64,000 bases of DNA from Corynebacterium glaucum. Lineage in GTDB: Bacteria; Actinomycetota; Actinomycetes; Mycobacteriales; Mycobacteriaceae. Positions 36,601 through 46,245 of the stretch are shown here, one piece after another (position 1 is the first letter of the stretch; the number at the start of each line of letters is the position of its first letter). Location of the stretch: assembly GCF_002287505.1 (NCBI RefSeq), contig NZ_CP019688.1:496001-560000 (forward strand), in the 5' to 3' direction. The notes beneath the pieces are model-generated. The model saw only the letters and a list, made by a program, of their open reading frames with translations, was not told the DNA's origin and made no database searches. The translations under genes were made by a program, and so were the position numbers.

Positions 36601-39600
36601 GCACCTCGGCCGCAACACTCGCGATCTCCGTCAACGGCCCGTCGAAACCGTGCTCGGCGTACCACGTTGCCTGGTCCACGATCGTCTGACCGGTACCGGC
36701 GAAGCGAGCCACGTCAATGTCTACCTCGCCCAGCGCGACTCGCGTGAGATCCTCGCGGGCTTGGGCCCACCGGTCGTCAAAAAGCACTGCTCTGCGGGCG
36801 TCGAAGACGGGGGCGACCTGCGAGGTCCAGCCGGAGCCGAGCTCTGCCTCGATCGCGTCGATGATGGTGGTGTCCGGTGCTTCGATCTCGGCGTGCTCGT
36901 CCTCGATGCCGAGCTTGCCCAGCAGCGTGCGCGCGGTCGCGACCAGAGTGTCGGTCACTTCCTCACGGTAGGCATCCAGTGCTGCCGAATCCACCACTCC
37001 ACCACCGGAGCTTGTGCTTGTCGACGCCCGGCTGACCGCCTGCCCATGCGCCGCAGCGACGCGCTCAATGGCGGCGTCAATGAGCGCACTGACTTCGGCC
37101 TTGCTCGCCGCGGCCGGCAGCGTGTTCAGCGTGCCGCCGCGCACGGACTCCTCGTCGCGGGTGCCCAGAAAGATTTCCGCCTCGATGTGCGGAGTCCAGG
37201 TGGCCGGCAGGCCCCAGGTGCCGGTGACATACTCGCCGACGTATGCGGGCTTGAGACCCGCAGCACCGAGCACCTGGCGCAGGCGCGCGGTGACCGCCTC
37301 GGTGAGCACCGCTCCGAACGGCGAGTAGCCGGGCGCAGCGGAGTTCACGCGTTCGCGCAGCGTGGTCACGTCCGCTTCGGCCGCACCGTCGATCGCGGGG
37401 ACACCGAGCTCAGCCGACATGTCCATGAGCAGCTGGTTACGACGGCTGGAGACGCCGCCGGTGAGCTCCTCGATGGTGTCAGAGTCGTTGATCTGCTCGA
37501 TGCGCAGCTTGTTCTGGAAGGCGAAGAGCGCCATGACGGCGTCGGCGGCCTTGAACGGGATGTCGGTGGCGGCGCTTGCCGGTGTTCCGGTTGCCGGCGC
37601 GACTGCCGGCGCGGGTGCTGGGGCAGGCGCAGTTTCCGTCGACTCTGCTGCCGGTGCAGCCGATTCGGGGGCGGCCGGGGCGGCGGCGTCGTCAAGCTCT
37701 TCGAGCTCCGGCTCTGGTGCGGCGACGGCATCGTTGAGCATCACCTGGTCCTGGTTCGCCTCGACGTTCAGCACCGGGATGTGGTGGCCGATGATGTCCA
37801 TCTCGCGCTTGGCCAGGTTGGTCAGCGTCGGCGAGGACGCCAGGCCCACCTCGATGGCCTGGTCGACACGGCGGAAAATGAGGTCCTGGGTCTCAATCCA
37901 GCGCACCGGGGAAGCGAACTGCCACGCGAGCAGTTCGATGAGCAGCAGGCGCGCAAGCGCGGACGGCTCCAGCGACTCCGGCGTGACGCCGTCGAGCGCC
38001 TTGGTGGGTACCTCGGCCTTGATGGCGTCGATGAAGTCCTGGGTCAGCTCGAAGGGGCGCGCCACGAGGTTCGGCACGTAGCGGTCCACCAGCGCCTCGA
38101 CGTCGATCTCGGCCGGGAGCAGCTCGTCGAGCTTCTGCTCGAAGTCCGGCACGCCCGAGCGCAGGACGCGAGAGTGGAACGGCACATCGATGCCCGGGAT
38201 GGGCACGTAGGCGCGCTCGCGCACACCGTTGGCGCGGCGGGCCAGCTCTGCGAGGCCCTTCTTCGAGCCGGCCACGGAGTACTGCATGCCCTTGATGTTG
38301 TAGTTCACAATCTCGAGGAATTCGCCGGTGTCCTCGGACACCTGTCCCACATAGTTGGCGACGTCCGAGTCGCTCACCCCGATCATGTTCGGGCGCAGCG
38401 CGCCCATGGCGTACTCGGAGTTGCCCTCGGCGTCGCGCGGCACGAGCGAACCCATCGAGGAGCCGCGCGAGTACACGATGTCGATCACGGCCTCGAGATC
38501 GAAGATGTTGCCCAGGCTGGCCAGGGCGGTGTACTCGCCGAGCGAGTGGCCGGCGTACATCGCACCCTCAGCCAGCGCGTCGGCCGCGCGCAGGCGCTCG
38601 GTCTGCGCGTACGCCACAACCGCCAGCGCCACCTGCGTGAACTGCGTCAGATGCAGCACGCCGTCCGGATGGCGGTGCACTTCGCCCTTGACGGTGACTT
38701 CGGTGGGGTTTTCGTCGACAATCTTCTGAATCGAGAAGCCCAGGTTGGTTCGCGTGTGGCGGTCGGCGCGGCGCCATGCCGCGCGCGCAGCGGGGCAGAC
38801 GTCGCGGTCGCCCTTGCCCATCCCGACGGCCTGAATGCCCTGGCCCGGGTAGATGTAGGCGGTGCGCGGCTGCGCGAGCAGGGCCTGGCCGCGCGAGACC
38901 ACCTCGCCGCCTATGCGGCAAGTCACCTCGAGCGCCGGGCGGATGCCCACGCGGCCGACGCGCTCGGCGGTGATTTCCACTTGGTCATCGAGCTGCACCA
39001 TGCCGTACATGGAGTAGGTCCAGCTCTTAACGTCGCCGTGGCGGCCAGCGAGGTGCTGCGCAGTAGCCGACAGCCACATGCCGTGCACCAGCGGCGCCTT
39101 AAGGCCCACCAGGCCGGAGGCGTTGTACGAGGAGTGGATCGGGTTGTAATCGCCGGACACCAGCGCAAACGGGGTCATGTCGTGCGGTGCGGTGACCACG
39201 GCGCGGTCTACAAACGAGCGCGGGGTGGCCTGGATCTCGGCTGCCTCCGGGGCACCGCCGTAGGCCGGGGCCTGCGCCGGCGGTGTGTTCGTGGTGGCGC
39301 GCCCGCGGATCGCAAAGCGGTGCATCTGCGTCGCAACAACCTCGCCCTCGGGGTCGGACGCATCCCGCAGCTCCAGCTCCACGGTCACGAGGCGCCCGGA
39401 GACCGACTCGTCGATGGAGGAGCACCACGACGTCACCTCGATGGTGCGGCCGTCCGCAAGCTCGTGCAGGTCGGCGCGCAGGTTGATCACGTGGTCGAGG
39501 TGCACCGCGTTGAGCAGGCCCTCGATCACCGGGAAGCCGTCCTCCAACTGGCCCGAGCCCAGTGCGGTGTAGATCGCCGGCCAGCACGGACCGACCAGCA

Positions 39601-42600
39601 CGTCCGGCGTGCCCACCTTCACGTCCGCGCCCAACGCCGCGCCGGTGACTGCCGTGTGCGCTGCCAACAGGGACGCCGGGAAGGTGAACGAGGACTTGGC
39701 CAAGCCATACGGTGTGGCGTCGGTCACGGTGCCGTCGATAAGCGAAGGAAGCTCCCGGATCTCATCCCCGGCCTCCGAAGTGGAACCGACACCCGCAAGC
39801 CCGGCGAGCAGGTCGAATACGGCCTTCGGCAGGCGCTCGTCCGACACGACCGGAGACGCGCCCGTGGACACGCCTTCCGGCAGGTCGATCGGGATCATCA
39901 CATCGCGCACGTAAAACGGGCGCTGCTCCTCCGGCAGGTGGTCCCAGAACGAGTCGGTGACGATACGGATCGACCACTGTTTGGTGCAGTCTTCGAGTTC
40001 TTCTGAAACGATCTCGTAAGCAGCCTCGTCCATCGCGTATGCCGGGTTTTCCATCAGATGCCCGTGCCACATCATCGTCGGCGCGGCCTTGATGAACTCC
40101 TCGACCGTCGCCGCGTCGTTCAGGCGCGCGAACTGCTCGGCCGGTTCCAGACCGGCGACTTGCAGTTGCTCGGTCGCCGCCGCCTCGAAGCGCGCGAGCA
40201 ACTCCGCGACCGGCTCGTTCTTCTTGGTAATGCCGGCCACCGCGACCGGGCCCGGAATGATGCGCACCTGGTCGGCGGTGTAGCGCTCGTCCTGCGCCTG
40301 CCACAGGGTGTCCTTGCCAAACCACATCTTCAGGTCGCCGTCGATTGCTGGCACCCACGGCATCGGCTTCGGGTATTTGTAGTGCAGCTGAATCCACCAC
40401 GCCGCATCCCGCGGGGAAACATGCACCTCACGGGCCTGCGGGTATGAAGCAAAAAGCTTATCGACGGCCTGTTTCGCGTCAATCCCTTCCCCGGACGGAA
40501 ACAGCGTGTCGATCTCGCCGTGGTCCTGTGGGTTGAGACGGGCCTCGATGCGGTGCAGGGTTTCTTCGAAGCGTGCATTCCAGGTCTGGTCGACAAATGG
40601 GTAAGCGAGCTCTACGAAGCGCTCGATCCACTCGGCGTAGGTCATGTCTTCGATGTCGCCGAAGAACGGCTTCGAGGTGGCCGCGAGGGCGTCGATGATC
40701 TCCTCGCGGCGGTCCCGGTATTCCTCCGCCGGCATGTTGGTGATCAGACGCGCCGCCTTGGCAAAGGAGTTGTCGAGGTCGTGGATGTCGGCGAGCAGGT
40801 GCGACTGGCTCGACGCCACGCCGTTGCGGCCGGTGCCGCGCGAGACCCAGCCGCCGTTGTCCTCCGGGGTCAGGCCTGGGGTATTCACCAGCAGGTCCTT
40901 GACACTGTCGGTGGCCTTCGCTTCCTTGGTGGCCATGGCCACGGTGCCGAGGAACACCGCGTCAACCGGCATCTTGGTCACGCCGTAGCGGGTCGCCCAC
41001 TCGCCGGTGAGCAGCGCCGCCGCGCGATCCGGGGAGTACACGCCGCCGCCGACGGTGAGCAATGCGTTGTCGTGCGCGCGGACTTCTGCGTAGGTGGACA
41101 GCAGCATGTCGTCGAGGTTCACCCAGGAGTGGTGGCCGCCGGCGTGGCCGTCTTCAATCATGAGGATGACTGGGACGTCCGGATTCGCCTCAGCGATTTT
41201 CAGGGCGTCGCGGATTTGCTTCTCGGTGCCCGGCTTGAAGGCGACGTACGGGAAGCCGTCTGCAATGAGACCTTCGATGATCTCGGTTGCCTCGTCCACT
41301 TCCGGGATGCCGGCGGAGATGCACACGCCGTTGAATGGCGCCCCCTGGGTGCGGGCCTTGGGCACCATGCGGGTCTGGCCGAAGTGGAGGTTCCACAGGA
41401 AGCGGTCGAAGAACATCGTGTTGAACTGGGCGGTACGGCCCGGCTCAAGGTGCTTGATCAAGGTGTCGCGGTGTGCGTTGAACACGTCCTCGGAGTACAT
41501 GCCGCCGCCGGCGAGCTCCGTCCAGTAGCCCGCGTTCGCGGCTGCGGCGACGATTTCCCCGTCGGCCGAGGTCGGGGTCATGCCGCCGAGGATGATGGGG
41601 GACAGGCCCGTGACGGTAGAGAAGCGGGTCTGGGTGTACACCTTGCCGTCCGGCAGGCGCACCAGGCGCGGGGCGAACTTGGAGTAGTCGGCCGCCTCGG
41701 GGATTTCGGTGCCTGGGGTGGCTAGCGCATCGCGGCCCTTTGCCGTGTCGGCGGTGAGCACCGGCACGCTCGCGCCGGCGGCGAGGCCGCGGATGATGGA
41801 AGAAATGCCGTGCTCGAACGACACAATGTGGCTCGCGCCCCGCTGGAGCACGTCAGAGATGCGCTCGGGGAAGTTGAATTGGTCAACCAGGATGGTTTGC
41901 GCCATCTCCCGCGGCGTCGCGGGGGAGGTGATTGCGATGCCGCAGGAGCGCGACCAGTCGTCGACAAGCGAAACTGCTCCGGTGTTGCCCTGGGTGTGGA
42001 AGGGGTAGGCGACGTCGAGCGTGTCAAAGATGGGCTCGAGCTCGGAGCCGCCGAACTCCGCGGCCTCGAGCTTGGCGTTGTAGGCCTTGGCCACCGCCTC
42101 GATTTCGCGCTGCGCGTCGGCGAGCTGCTCCGGGGTGCCGGAGAGGATGACGTGGCGCGGGCCGTTGATCACGGACACGACGGCGCGGTTGTTGGCGTCG
42201 GTGTCGGTGCCGGTGTTGGGGAAGCGCTCCAGCATCTGCGGCGCCGGGATGCCCCGCACGGACAGCATGCGCGACTCCGCGTCGGTCGCGCCGAAATCCT
42301 GCGAGGCGGCGGCGCCGAGGATGAACGCGTACGCCAGCGCCTGCGCGGGGTTGTCCACGGCCGCCGCGGCGATGATGCCCTGCGAGTGGCCGTCGATGAT
42401 CGTCCTCTCCGCGTCGACCGGAAGCCCGAGGTCGCGGAGGTGCTCGAGTTGCGCAATCTGCGCAAGCAGGATGCCGGGTACACTCACGGCCGGCAGCGCG
42501 TCGATGTCTTTGCGCGCCACTGCGCCGGCGGCTGTGGCGTCGGAATCGATGAGTTCGCGAAGGCGCTGCGCAGCGCCCGGCACGACCGACGCCAGCGGGC

Positions 42601-42766
42601 GGGCAACCGGGCCGGTGATGTTCTGCGCTTCGTCGAGAAGCTGGCTCAAGCGCGCGGCGGTGGCGGGGGAGGCGGCGGCGTCGGAGAGCGCGGTCTGCCA
42701 AGCGCTGGCCTGGCCGGGGAAGATGAGCGCCGGGTTGGACATGGAAAGCAGCGGGGTGAGGTTCAT
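33695..42766 (-). CDS. fas: Type I fatty-acid synthase
   Basis: A 3023-residue multifunctional enzyme making palmitate/oleate-range acyl-CoA from acetyl- and malonyl-CoA. Domains run in the actinobacterial order: acetyl transferase (GHSQG, Ser128), enoyl reductase (about 345-800; IILGGMTPTSADG, EDGHAGGHHSW), dehydratase (MaoC-like GDYNPIHSSY about 1206), malonyl/palmitoyl transferase (GHSLGEY about 1406), ACP (GGVSSRRNQ, phosphopantetheine Ser about 1773), ketoreductase (LVTGAAPGSIA about 2072) and ketosynthase (GACATAAVS Cys about 2670, GHSKAGAALFQ). The length is normal for corynebacterial FAS (about 2970-3000). It begins 44 bases after dtsR1 and is surely co-transcribed with it. The PPTase acpS is divergent upstream of dtsR1. 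Confidence 0.97.
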   Translation of the reverse strand: MNLTPLLSMSNPALIFPGQASAWQTALSDAAASPATAARLSQLLDEAQNITGPVARPLASVVPGAAQRLRELIDSDATAAGAVARKDIDALPAVSVPGILLAQIAQLEHLRDLGLPVDAERTIIDGHSQGIIAAAAVDNPAQALAYAFILGAAASQDFGATDAESRMLSVRGIPAPQMLERFPNTGTDTDANNRAVVSVINGPRHVILSGTPEQLADAQREIEAVAKAYNAKLEAAEFGGSELEPIFDTLDVAYPFHTQGNTGAVSLVDDWSRSCGIAITSPATPREMAQTILVDQFNFPERISDVLQRGASHIVSFEHGISSIIRGLAAGASVPVLTADTAKGRDALATPGTEIPEAADYSKFAPRLVRLPDGKVYTQTRFSTVTGLSPIILGGMTPTSADGEIVAAAANAGYWTELAGGGMYSEDVFNAHRDTLIKHLEPGRTAQFNTMFFDRFLWNLHFGQTRMVPKARTQGAPFNGVCISAGIPEVDEATEIIEGLIADGFPYVAFKPGTEKQIRDALKIAEANPDVPVILMIEDGHAGGHHSWVNLDDMLLSTYAEVRAHDNALLTVGGGVYSPDRAAALLTGEWATRYGVTKMPVDAVFLGTVAMATKEAKATDSVKDLLVNTPGLTPEDNGGWVSRGTGRNGVASSQSHLLADIHDLDNSFAKAARLITNMPAEEYRDRREEIIDALAATSKPFFGDIEDMTYAEWIERFVELAYPFVDQTWNARFEETLHRIEARLNPQDHGEIDTLFPSGEGIDAKQAVDKLFASYPQAREVHVSPRDAAWWIQLHYKYPKPMPWVPAIDGDLKMWFGKDTLWQAQDERYTADQVRIIPGPVAVAGITKKNEPVAELLARFEAAATEQLQVAGLEPAEQFARLNDAATVEEFIKAAPTMMWHGHLMENPAYAMDEAAYEIVSEELEDCTKQWSIRIVTDSFWDHLPEEQRPFYVRDVMIPIDLPEGVSTGASPVVSDERLPKAVFDLLAGLAGVGSTSEAGDEIRELPSLIDGTVTDATPYGLAKSSFTFPASLLAAHTAVTGAALGADVKVGTPDVLVGPCWPAIYTALGSGQLEDGFPVIEGLLNAVHLDHVINLRADLHELADGRTIEVTSWCSSIDESVSGRLVTVELELRDASDPEGEVVATQMHRFAIRGRATTNTPPAQAPAYGGAPEAAEIQATPRSFVDRAVVTAPHDMTPFALVSGDYNPIHSSYNASGLVGLKAPLVHGMWLSATAQHLAGRHGDVKSWTYSMYGMVQLDDQVEITAERVGRVGIRPALEVTCRIGGEVVSRGQALLAQPRTAYIYPGQGIQAVGMGKGDRDVCPAARAAWRRADRHTRTNLGFSIQKIVDENPTEVTVKGEVHRHPDGVLHLTQFTQVALAVVAYAQTERLRAADALAEGAMYAGHSLGEYTALASLGNIFDLEAVIDIVYSRGSSMGSLVPRDAEGNSEYAMGALRPNMIGVSDSDVANYVGQVSEDTGEFLEIVNYNIKGMQYSVAGSKKGLAELARRANGVRERAYVPIPGIDVPFHSRVLRSGVPDFEQKLDELLPAEIDVEALVDRYVPNLVARPFELTQDFIDAIKAEVPTKALDGVTPESLEPSALARLLLIELLAWQFASPVRWIETQDLIFRRVDQAIEVGLASSPTLTNLAKREMDIIGHHIPVLNVEANQDQVMLNDAVAAPEPELEELDDAAAPAAPESAAPAAESTETAPAPAPAPAVAPATGTPASAATDIPFKAADAVMALFAFQNKLRIEQINDSDTIEELTGGVSSRRNQLLMDMSAELGVPAIDGAAEADVTTLRERVNSAAPGYSPFGAVLTEAVTARLRQVLGAAGLKPAYVGEYVTGTWGLPATWTPHIEAEIFLGTRDEESVRGGTLNTLPAAASKAEVSALIDAAIERVAAAHGQAVSRASTSTSSGGGVVDSAALDAYREEVTDTLVATARTLLGKLGIEDEHAEIEAPDTTIIDAIEAELGSGWTSQVAPVFDARRAVLFDDRWAQAREDLTRVALGEVDIDVARFAGTGQTIVDQATWYAEHGFDGPLTEIASVAAEVPELEYAADVALVTGAAPGSIATALVERLLEGGATVIMTASRVNQARKEFARKLYRDHASQGAALWLVPANLSSYRDIDALIDWIGTEQKETVGNEVKVIKPALTPTLAFPFAAPSVSGSLAEVGGNAETQARLLLWSVERTIARLSELAQASDQAVRTHVVLPGSPNRGTFGGDGAYGEVKAALDAVLNKWSAESGWPEGVTLAQARIGWVSGTALMGGNDVLIPAAKEAGIHVWDPEEISSELMGLVSQESRTRAAEGPLDLDLTGGLADAGVSIADLARRGRAADSDDNAGASAETGAATAETIKALPNVANPVQPTGIEVGEVTCSLYDMIVICGIGEVSSWGSGRTRREAEYGIQRNGEVDLTAAGVLELAWMTGLVTWAEDPTPGWYDADGAEVPEEDIYERFRDEVVARAGVRELTDKYFLTDRGSIDMTEVFLDRDVTFTVASESEARDYATADPEKTVVRSNDGEWTVTRLAGAKAAMPRKATLTRTVAGQMPDDFDPANWGIPAQMIDGMDRMAVWNLVTAVDAFISAGFTPAELMRAVHPADVASTQGTGIGGMESLHKVFVSRFLGHERQSDILQEALPNVVAAHVMQALVGGYGSMIHPVGACATAAVSVEEAVDKIALGKADFVVAGGIDDVQVESLEGFGNMNATADTETMRAKGIDDRFISRANDRRRGGFLEAEGGGTVLIARGSLAAELGLPVHAVIAYAHSFGDGAHTSIPAPGLGVLAAARGGEQSRLAKNLASLGLTPDDVTVLSKHDTSTNANDPNESELHSILWPAIGRDARAPLYVISQKTLTGHSKAGAALFQIGGLIDVLRTGNLPQNASLDCVDPLISPKAKNLVWLRAPLALGEGRVKAAALTSLGFGHVGALVVLAHPGVFEAAVVAARGEAAAAEWRERATQRLRAGADHLEAGMVGRRPLFEQVENRRFVEGNTHDGEIALLLNPDARLGEDGKYPLS

Positions 42767-42809
42767 AGTGGCGAAGGCTTTCTCGGTTTTAAGTGCTATT
42801 GGGGGGGCG

Positions 42810-44435
42810 TTAAAGCGGGATGTTGCCGTGCTTGCGCGCCGGGCGGGCGACGGACTTGTCGCGGTAGAGGCGCAGGTTGGCGGCGATTGCGGTGCGGGTC
42901 TCGCTTGGCAGGATCACGGCGTCGATCAGCCCACGTTCGGCGGCGTTGTACGGGTTCAAGATGGTGTCTTCGTATTCGCGCTCGAAGCTGGTGATCAGTT
43001 CGGTGAGCGCGGCCTCGTCCATGCCGGATTCGCGCGCCGCCTTGATCTCCTTACGGTTGATGAAGCCGACGGCGCCTGCCGCGCCCATGACGGCGATCTG
43101 CGCGGTAGGCCACGCGAGGTTCACGTCGGCGCCAAGGCCTTTCGAACCCATCACGCAATACGCGCCGCCGTAGGCCTTGCGCATGGTCACAGTGATCTTC
43201 GGGATCGTTGCCTCGCCGTAGGCGTAGAGCAGTTTCGCGCCGCGGCGCAGGATGCCGCCGTACTCTTGGCCGGCACCCGGTAGGAACCCGGGAACGTCGA
43301 CCAGCATCACGATCGGGATGTTGAACGCGTCGCAGGTGCGCACAAAACGCGCGGCCTTCTCCGAAGAATCGATGTCCAGGCACCCCGCGTACACGCTGGG
43401 CTGGTTCGCCACGAAGCCGACGGCCTGGCCTTCGATGCGCGCGAACGCGACGACGACGTTTTCGGCGCGCTGCTGCATGATCTCCATGTACTCGCCGTCG
43501 TCGGCAAGCCTGCTGATCACTTCGCGCACGTCGTAGGGCTGATTCGGGCTGTCCGGCATGAGGGTGTCCAGCTCAAGGTCGGTCTCGGTCACGGTCGGCT
43601 CGAAATCGTGCGGTTCGCTCGGAGCTTGCAGTTTGCTATTCGACGGCAAGTACGAGACGAGGTCCACCACCCAATCGAGTGCCTCTTCATCCGTCTCCGC
43701 CACGTAGTGGCAGTTGCCGGCAGTGGCCATGTGGGTCCACGCCCCGCCGAGTTCTTCTTGCGTGATCTCCTCGCCGGTGACCGTCTTGATCACGTCCGGC
43801 CCGGTGACGAACATCTTGGACGTCTTGTCCACCATGACCACGAAGTCGGTGAGCGCGGGGGAGTAGGCGTTGCCGCCGGCGCACGCGCCGAGGATCACCG
43901 AAATCTGCGGCACGACGCCCGAGGCGCGCACGTTTTGGTAAAAGGTCTGCGCGATCCAATCGAGCGACACCGCGCCGTCTTGGATGCGCGCGCCTGCGCC
44001 TTCATAGAGGCCGATAAGCGGCCGGCCGGTGGTGACGGCGAGCTCCTGAATCTTCACCATCTTCTCGCCGTAGACTTCGCCGAGCGCGCCGCCGAAGACG
44101 GTGCCGTCCTGGGAGAAGATGCACACCTCGCGACCGTCGATGGTGCCCCAGCCGGTGACGATGCCGTCGGTAACCGGGCGTTTTTGATACATGCCGAAGT
44201 CGTGCGTGCGGTGGCGTGCCAGCATGTCCGTCTCGACGAAGGAGCCTTCGTCCAAGATGTAGTCGAGTCGTTCGCGAGCGGTGAGACGGCCTGCATCGTG
44301 TACCTTGTCGTAGGCCCGTTCGCCCATCGGCGCCTGGGCTTCTTGCCTGCGGCGCTGCAAGTCGGCAATTTTCTCTGCAGTGGTTTGTGGACCTTTAATC
44401 CCGCCTAAGCCCTGTGTATCGGAGGAAACAGTCAT
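42810..44435 (-). CDS. dtsR1: Acetyl/propionyl-CoA carboxylase beta subunit
   Basis: A 541-residue carboxyltransferase (AccD1/DtsR1) that, with AccBC and AccE, makes malonyl-CoA. Both oxyanion glycine motifs are intact ([28 protein letters not shown]). The C-terminus KHGNIPL is typical. The ATG at 44435 ([15 protein letters not shown]) has AAGGTGA upstream. It heads the dtsR1-fas operon and is preceded by a perfect palindrome (44486-44505) that probably binds a lipid regulator. The paralogue dtsR2 lies about 11 kb away. Confidence 0.96.
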   Translation of the reverse strand: MTVSSDTQGLGGIKGPQTTAEKIADLQRRRQEAQAPMGERAYDKVHDAGRLTARERLDYILDEGSFVETDMLARHRTHDFGMYQKRPVTDGIVTGWGTIDGREVCIFSQDGTVFGGALGEVYGEKMVKIQELAVTTGRPLIGLYEGAGARIQDGAVSLDWIAQTFYQNVRASGVVPQISVILGACAGGNAYSPALTDFVVMVDKTSKMFVTGPDVIKTVTGEEITQEELGGAWTHMATAGNCHYVAETDEEALDWVVDLVSYLPSNSKLQAPSEPHDFEPTVTETDLELDTLMPDSPNQPYDVREVISRLADDGEYMEIMQQRAENVVVAFARIEGQAVGFVANQPSVYAGCLDIDSSEKAARFVRTCDAFNIPIVMLVDVPGFLPGAGQEYGGILRRGAKLLYAYGEATIPKITVTMRKAYGGAYCVMGSKGLGADVNLAWPTAQIAVMGAAGAVGFINRKEIKAARESGMDEAALTELITSFEREYEDTILNPYNAAERGLIDAVILPSETRTAIAANLRLYRDKSVARPARKHGNIPL

Positions 44436-44485
44436 GTTCGTCACCTTAAACTTTTGTAGGCAAAAATATTGCAAGCCGAGTCCTA

Positions 44486-44505
44486 AACCTACGAACTCGT
44501 AGGTT
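44486..44505. promoter_or_regulatory. Perfect palindromic operator upstream of dtsR1-fas and acpS
   Basis: AACCTACGAACTCGTAGGTT is a perfect inverted repeat (9-base arms, 2-base centre) in the 145-base divergent gap. The size and symmetry fit a TetR-type dimer. In C. glutamicum the TetR regulator FasR controls accD1 and fas genes, so FasR is the likely ligand-binding protein; that assignment is inferred. Confidence 0.7.
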
Positions 44506-44580
44506 ACGTCAAGGTAGCTCTGGGCGTTATAGTGCCGTTATACGCTGCTGTGAATTCAGTCACAAGTACGAAGGGGCCTG

Positions 44581-44958
44581 ATGCACGTCGGAACTGATCT
44601 TGTTCACATCCCGTCTTTCGCGGCGCAATTGTCGCAACCCGGGACCCGCTTTGCGACGGTCTTCACCGACCGCGAATTGCGTAACTGCGCCGACAAAGTT
44701 GATCGAGACGCCTCCCTCGCGGCGCGGTGGGCGGCAAAAGAGGCGTATGTGAAGGCGTGGTCGAACTCGCACTACGGCACCCCGCCGGTGCTCGACGCCG
44801 ACACGGTGAACTTCGCCGAAATCGAGGTCGTACCCGACGCGTTCGGCCGCGTCGCAATCGTGCTGCGGGGACACCTCGCTCGCGTCTCCCCGCCTGCGGC
44901 ATCACTGTCGATCAGTCACGACGGTGACTACGCGCAGGCGGTGTGCGTGGTGCTGTAA
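44581..44958 (+). CDS. acpS: Holo-ACP synthase (4'-phosphopantetheinyl transferase)
   Basis: A 125-residue AcpS-type PPTase. GTDLVHIPSF holds the magnesium Asp; RWAAKEAYVKAWS holds the Glu and Lys of the WxxKEA motif. It moves phosphopantetheine from CoA to the ACP Ser. Its position, back to back with dtsR1-fas, makes the FAS-I ACP domain its obvious target, since actinobacterial FAS-I needs a separate PPTase. Start ATG 44581 is preceded by GAAGGGG. Confidence 0.93.
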   Translation: MHVGTDLVHIPSFAAQLSQPGTRFATVFTDRELRNCADKVDRDASLAARWAAKEAYVKAWSNSHYGTPPVLDADTVNFAEIEVVPDAFGRVAIVLRGHLARVSPPAASLSISHDGDYAQAVCVVL

Positions 44959-45032
44959 CAACGTGGTGGTGTAACAACCTCGCCGAGCTACTTCCCGCGG
45001 CGTTGCGTCGCCCAGCGTTAGACTCGCAAACC

Positions 45033-45752
45033 ATGACTGTGCGAGACATCCAACGCATCCAAGACGCCGTCGCCGAGTACTGGCCCAATGTCACTTGGGT
45101 GGAGTCCACCGGCTCCACCAACGCGGACCTGCTGCGTGAGGGCGCGCCCGGCACCGTCCTCATTGCCGACGAGCAGACGGACGCGAAGGGTCGCCTTGGG
45201 CGTCAGTGGGTCTCGCCCAAGGGAGCGCAGCTGGCGATGAGCATGGTGCTCGAAGTCCCGGACCCGCCCCAGCCGTTCGGCTTGCTTTCAGTCGCGCCGG
45301 GAGTTGCGGTCACCGATGTCGTGCCCGAAGCGCAGTTGAAGTGGCCCAACGATGTGCAAATCGGCGGCAAGAAAATCGCGGGCATACTCTCGGCGCTCGA
45401 GATGCCCCGCGTCATTGTCGGCATCGGCATCAACGTCGCCATGCGGACCGATGACCTGCCCACCGACACCTCCACCGCGCTCAACCTTGAGGGTATCGAG
45501 GTCGATTTCGACGACTTCACCATCGACATCCTCACGGCAATGGGGCGGCGTTTCGCTCAGTGGCAACAGGGCGACCCGCAACTGCTCGCCGACTACCGAG
45601 CGGTCTGCTCCACCATCGGCCAGCAAGTTCGCATTGAGCTTCACGACGGCTCCGTGACCGGCGCCGTAGACACCATCAACGACGAAGGAGAAGTGGTCAT
45701 CGACGGCACTGCCTACGCCGTCGGCGACGTCCACCACCTCCGCCCGCAATAA
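45033..45752 (+). CDS. birA: Biotin protein ligase (no DNA-binding domain)
   Basis: A 239-residue biotin-[acyl-CoA carboxylase] ligase. The adenylation loop reads GRLGRQWVSPKGAQLAMSM, and WPNDVQIGGKKIAGIL holds the catalytic Lys. The short C-terminal SH3-like domain is present. It lacks the N-terminal helix-turn-helix of E. coli BirA, so it cannot act as the repressor. Its substrates here are AccBC and Pyc. TAGACT at 45019-45024 lies 8 bases before the ATG, so it is probably leaderless. Confidence 0.93.
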   Translation: MTVRDIQRIQDAVAEYWPNVTWVESTGSTNADLLREGAPGTVLIADEQTDAKGRLGRQWVSPKGAQLAMSMVLEVPDPPQPFGLLSVAPGVAVTDVVPEAQLKWPNDVQIGGKKIAGILSALEMPRVIVGIGINVAMRTDDLPTDTSTALNLEGIEVDFDDFTIDILTAMGRRFAQWQQGDPQLLADYRAVCSTIGQQVRIELHDGSVTGAVDTINDEGEVVIDGTAYAVGDVHHLRPQ

Positions 45753-45789
45753 CCCGGGGTGAACCAACCGCCGACTACACTTGTCCGAC

Positions 45790-46245
45790 GTGGCGCGACA
45801 GGTTGAGTTCCGGGTCGGCGAGGGCGAAGTAGTCCTCGCCGATGTCAACGCGCCCTTGTCCACCCTGATCTTCCCGTTGCTGGAGCTGGTCGTGCTCACT
45901 GGCGTCGCCTGGATCGCGATCGGGTGGATGGACATCACACCGGGGATCCCGCCGGTGGTTCGCAACCTCGTCGTGGCGCTGTGGGCATTGCTTGCGTTCT
46001 TGCGCTTTCTACTACCGTTGCTGCGCACGCGCCGGCGGCGCTTTATCGTCACCGACCGCCGAGTCCTTGCTCGCGGGCGCAGCGGCTCGGTGGATTCCAT
46101 TCCGCTTCGCCAGATCCACTCGGTGCGTCGCTCGCGCGGCGGCATCGATCTGGGCATCTACGGTTTCGGCAGCCCCATCCACTTCGAGCACGTAGGCAAG
46201 TCCCGCCAAGTAGAGAAGGTGCTGCACAGCCGCCTGCGCCGCTAG
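45790..46245 (+). CDS. PH-domain membrane protein
   Basis: A 151-residue protein. Two hydrophobic segments (LIFPLLELVVLTGVAWIAIGW; VVRNLVVALWALLAFLRFLLPLL) are followed by a bacterial PH-like domain (RRFIVTDRRVLARGRSGSVDSIPLRQIHSVR). It probably sits at the inner membrane; the function is unknown. I prefer the GTG at 45790 over the TTG at 45781 because TACACT (45776-45781) ends 8 bases before the GTG, the same spacing as other leaderless starts here. It follows birA closely, as in other corynebacteria. Confidence 0.82.
   Translation: MARQVEFRVGEGEVVLADVNAPLSTLIFPLLELVVLTGVAWIAIGWMDITPGIPPVVRNLVVALWALLAFLRFLLPLLRTRRRRFIVTDRRVLARGRSGSVDSIPLRQIHSVRRSRGGIDLGIYGFGSPIHFEHVGKSRQVEKVLHSRLRR

Noticed and set aside
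36125..40006. 1293-codon open frame on the plus strand inside fas
   Set aside because: It is the complement of the clearly domain-bearing fas gene; long antisense frames are expected at this GC content and its product is Arg/His/Gln-rich with no domain.
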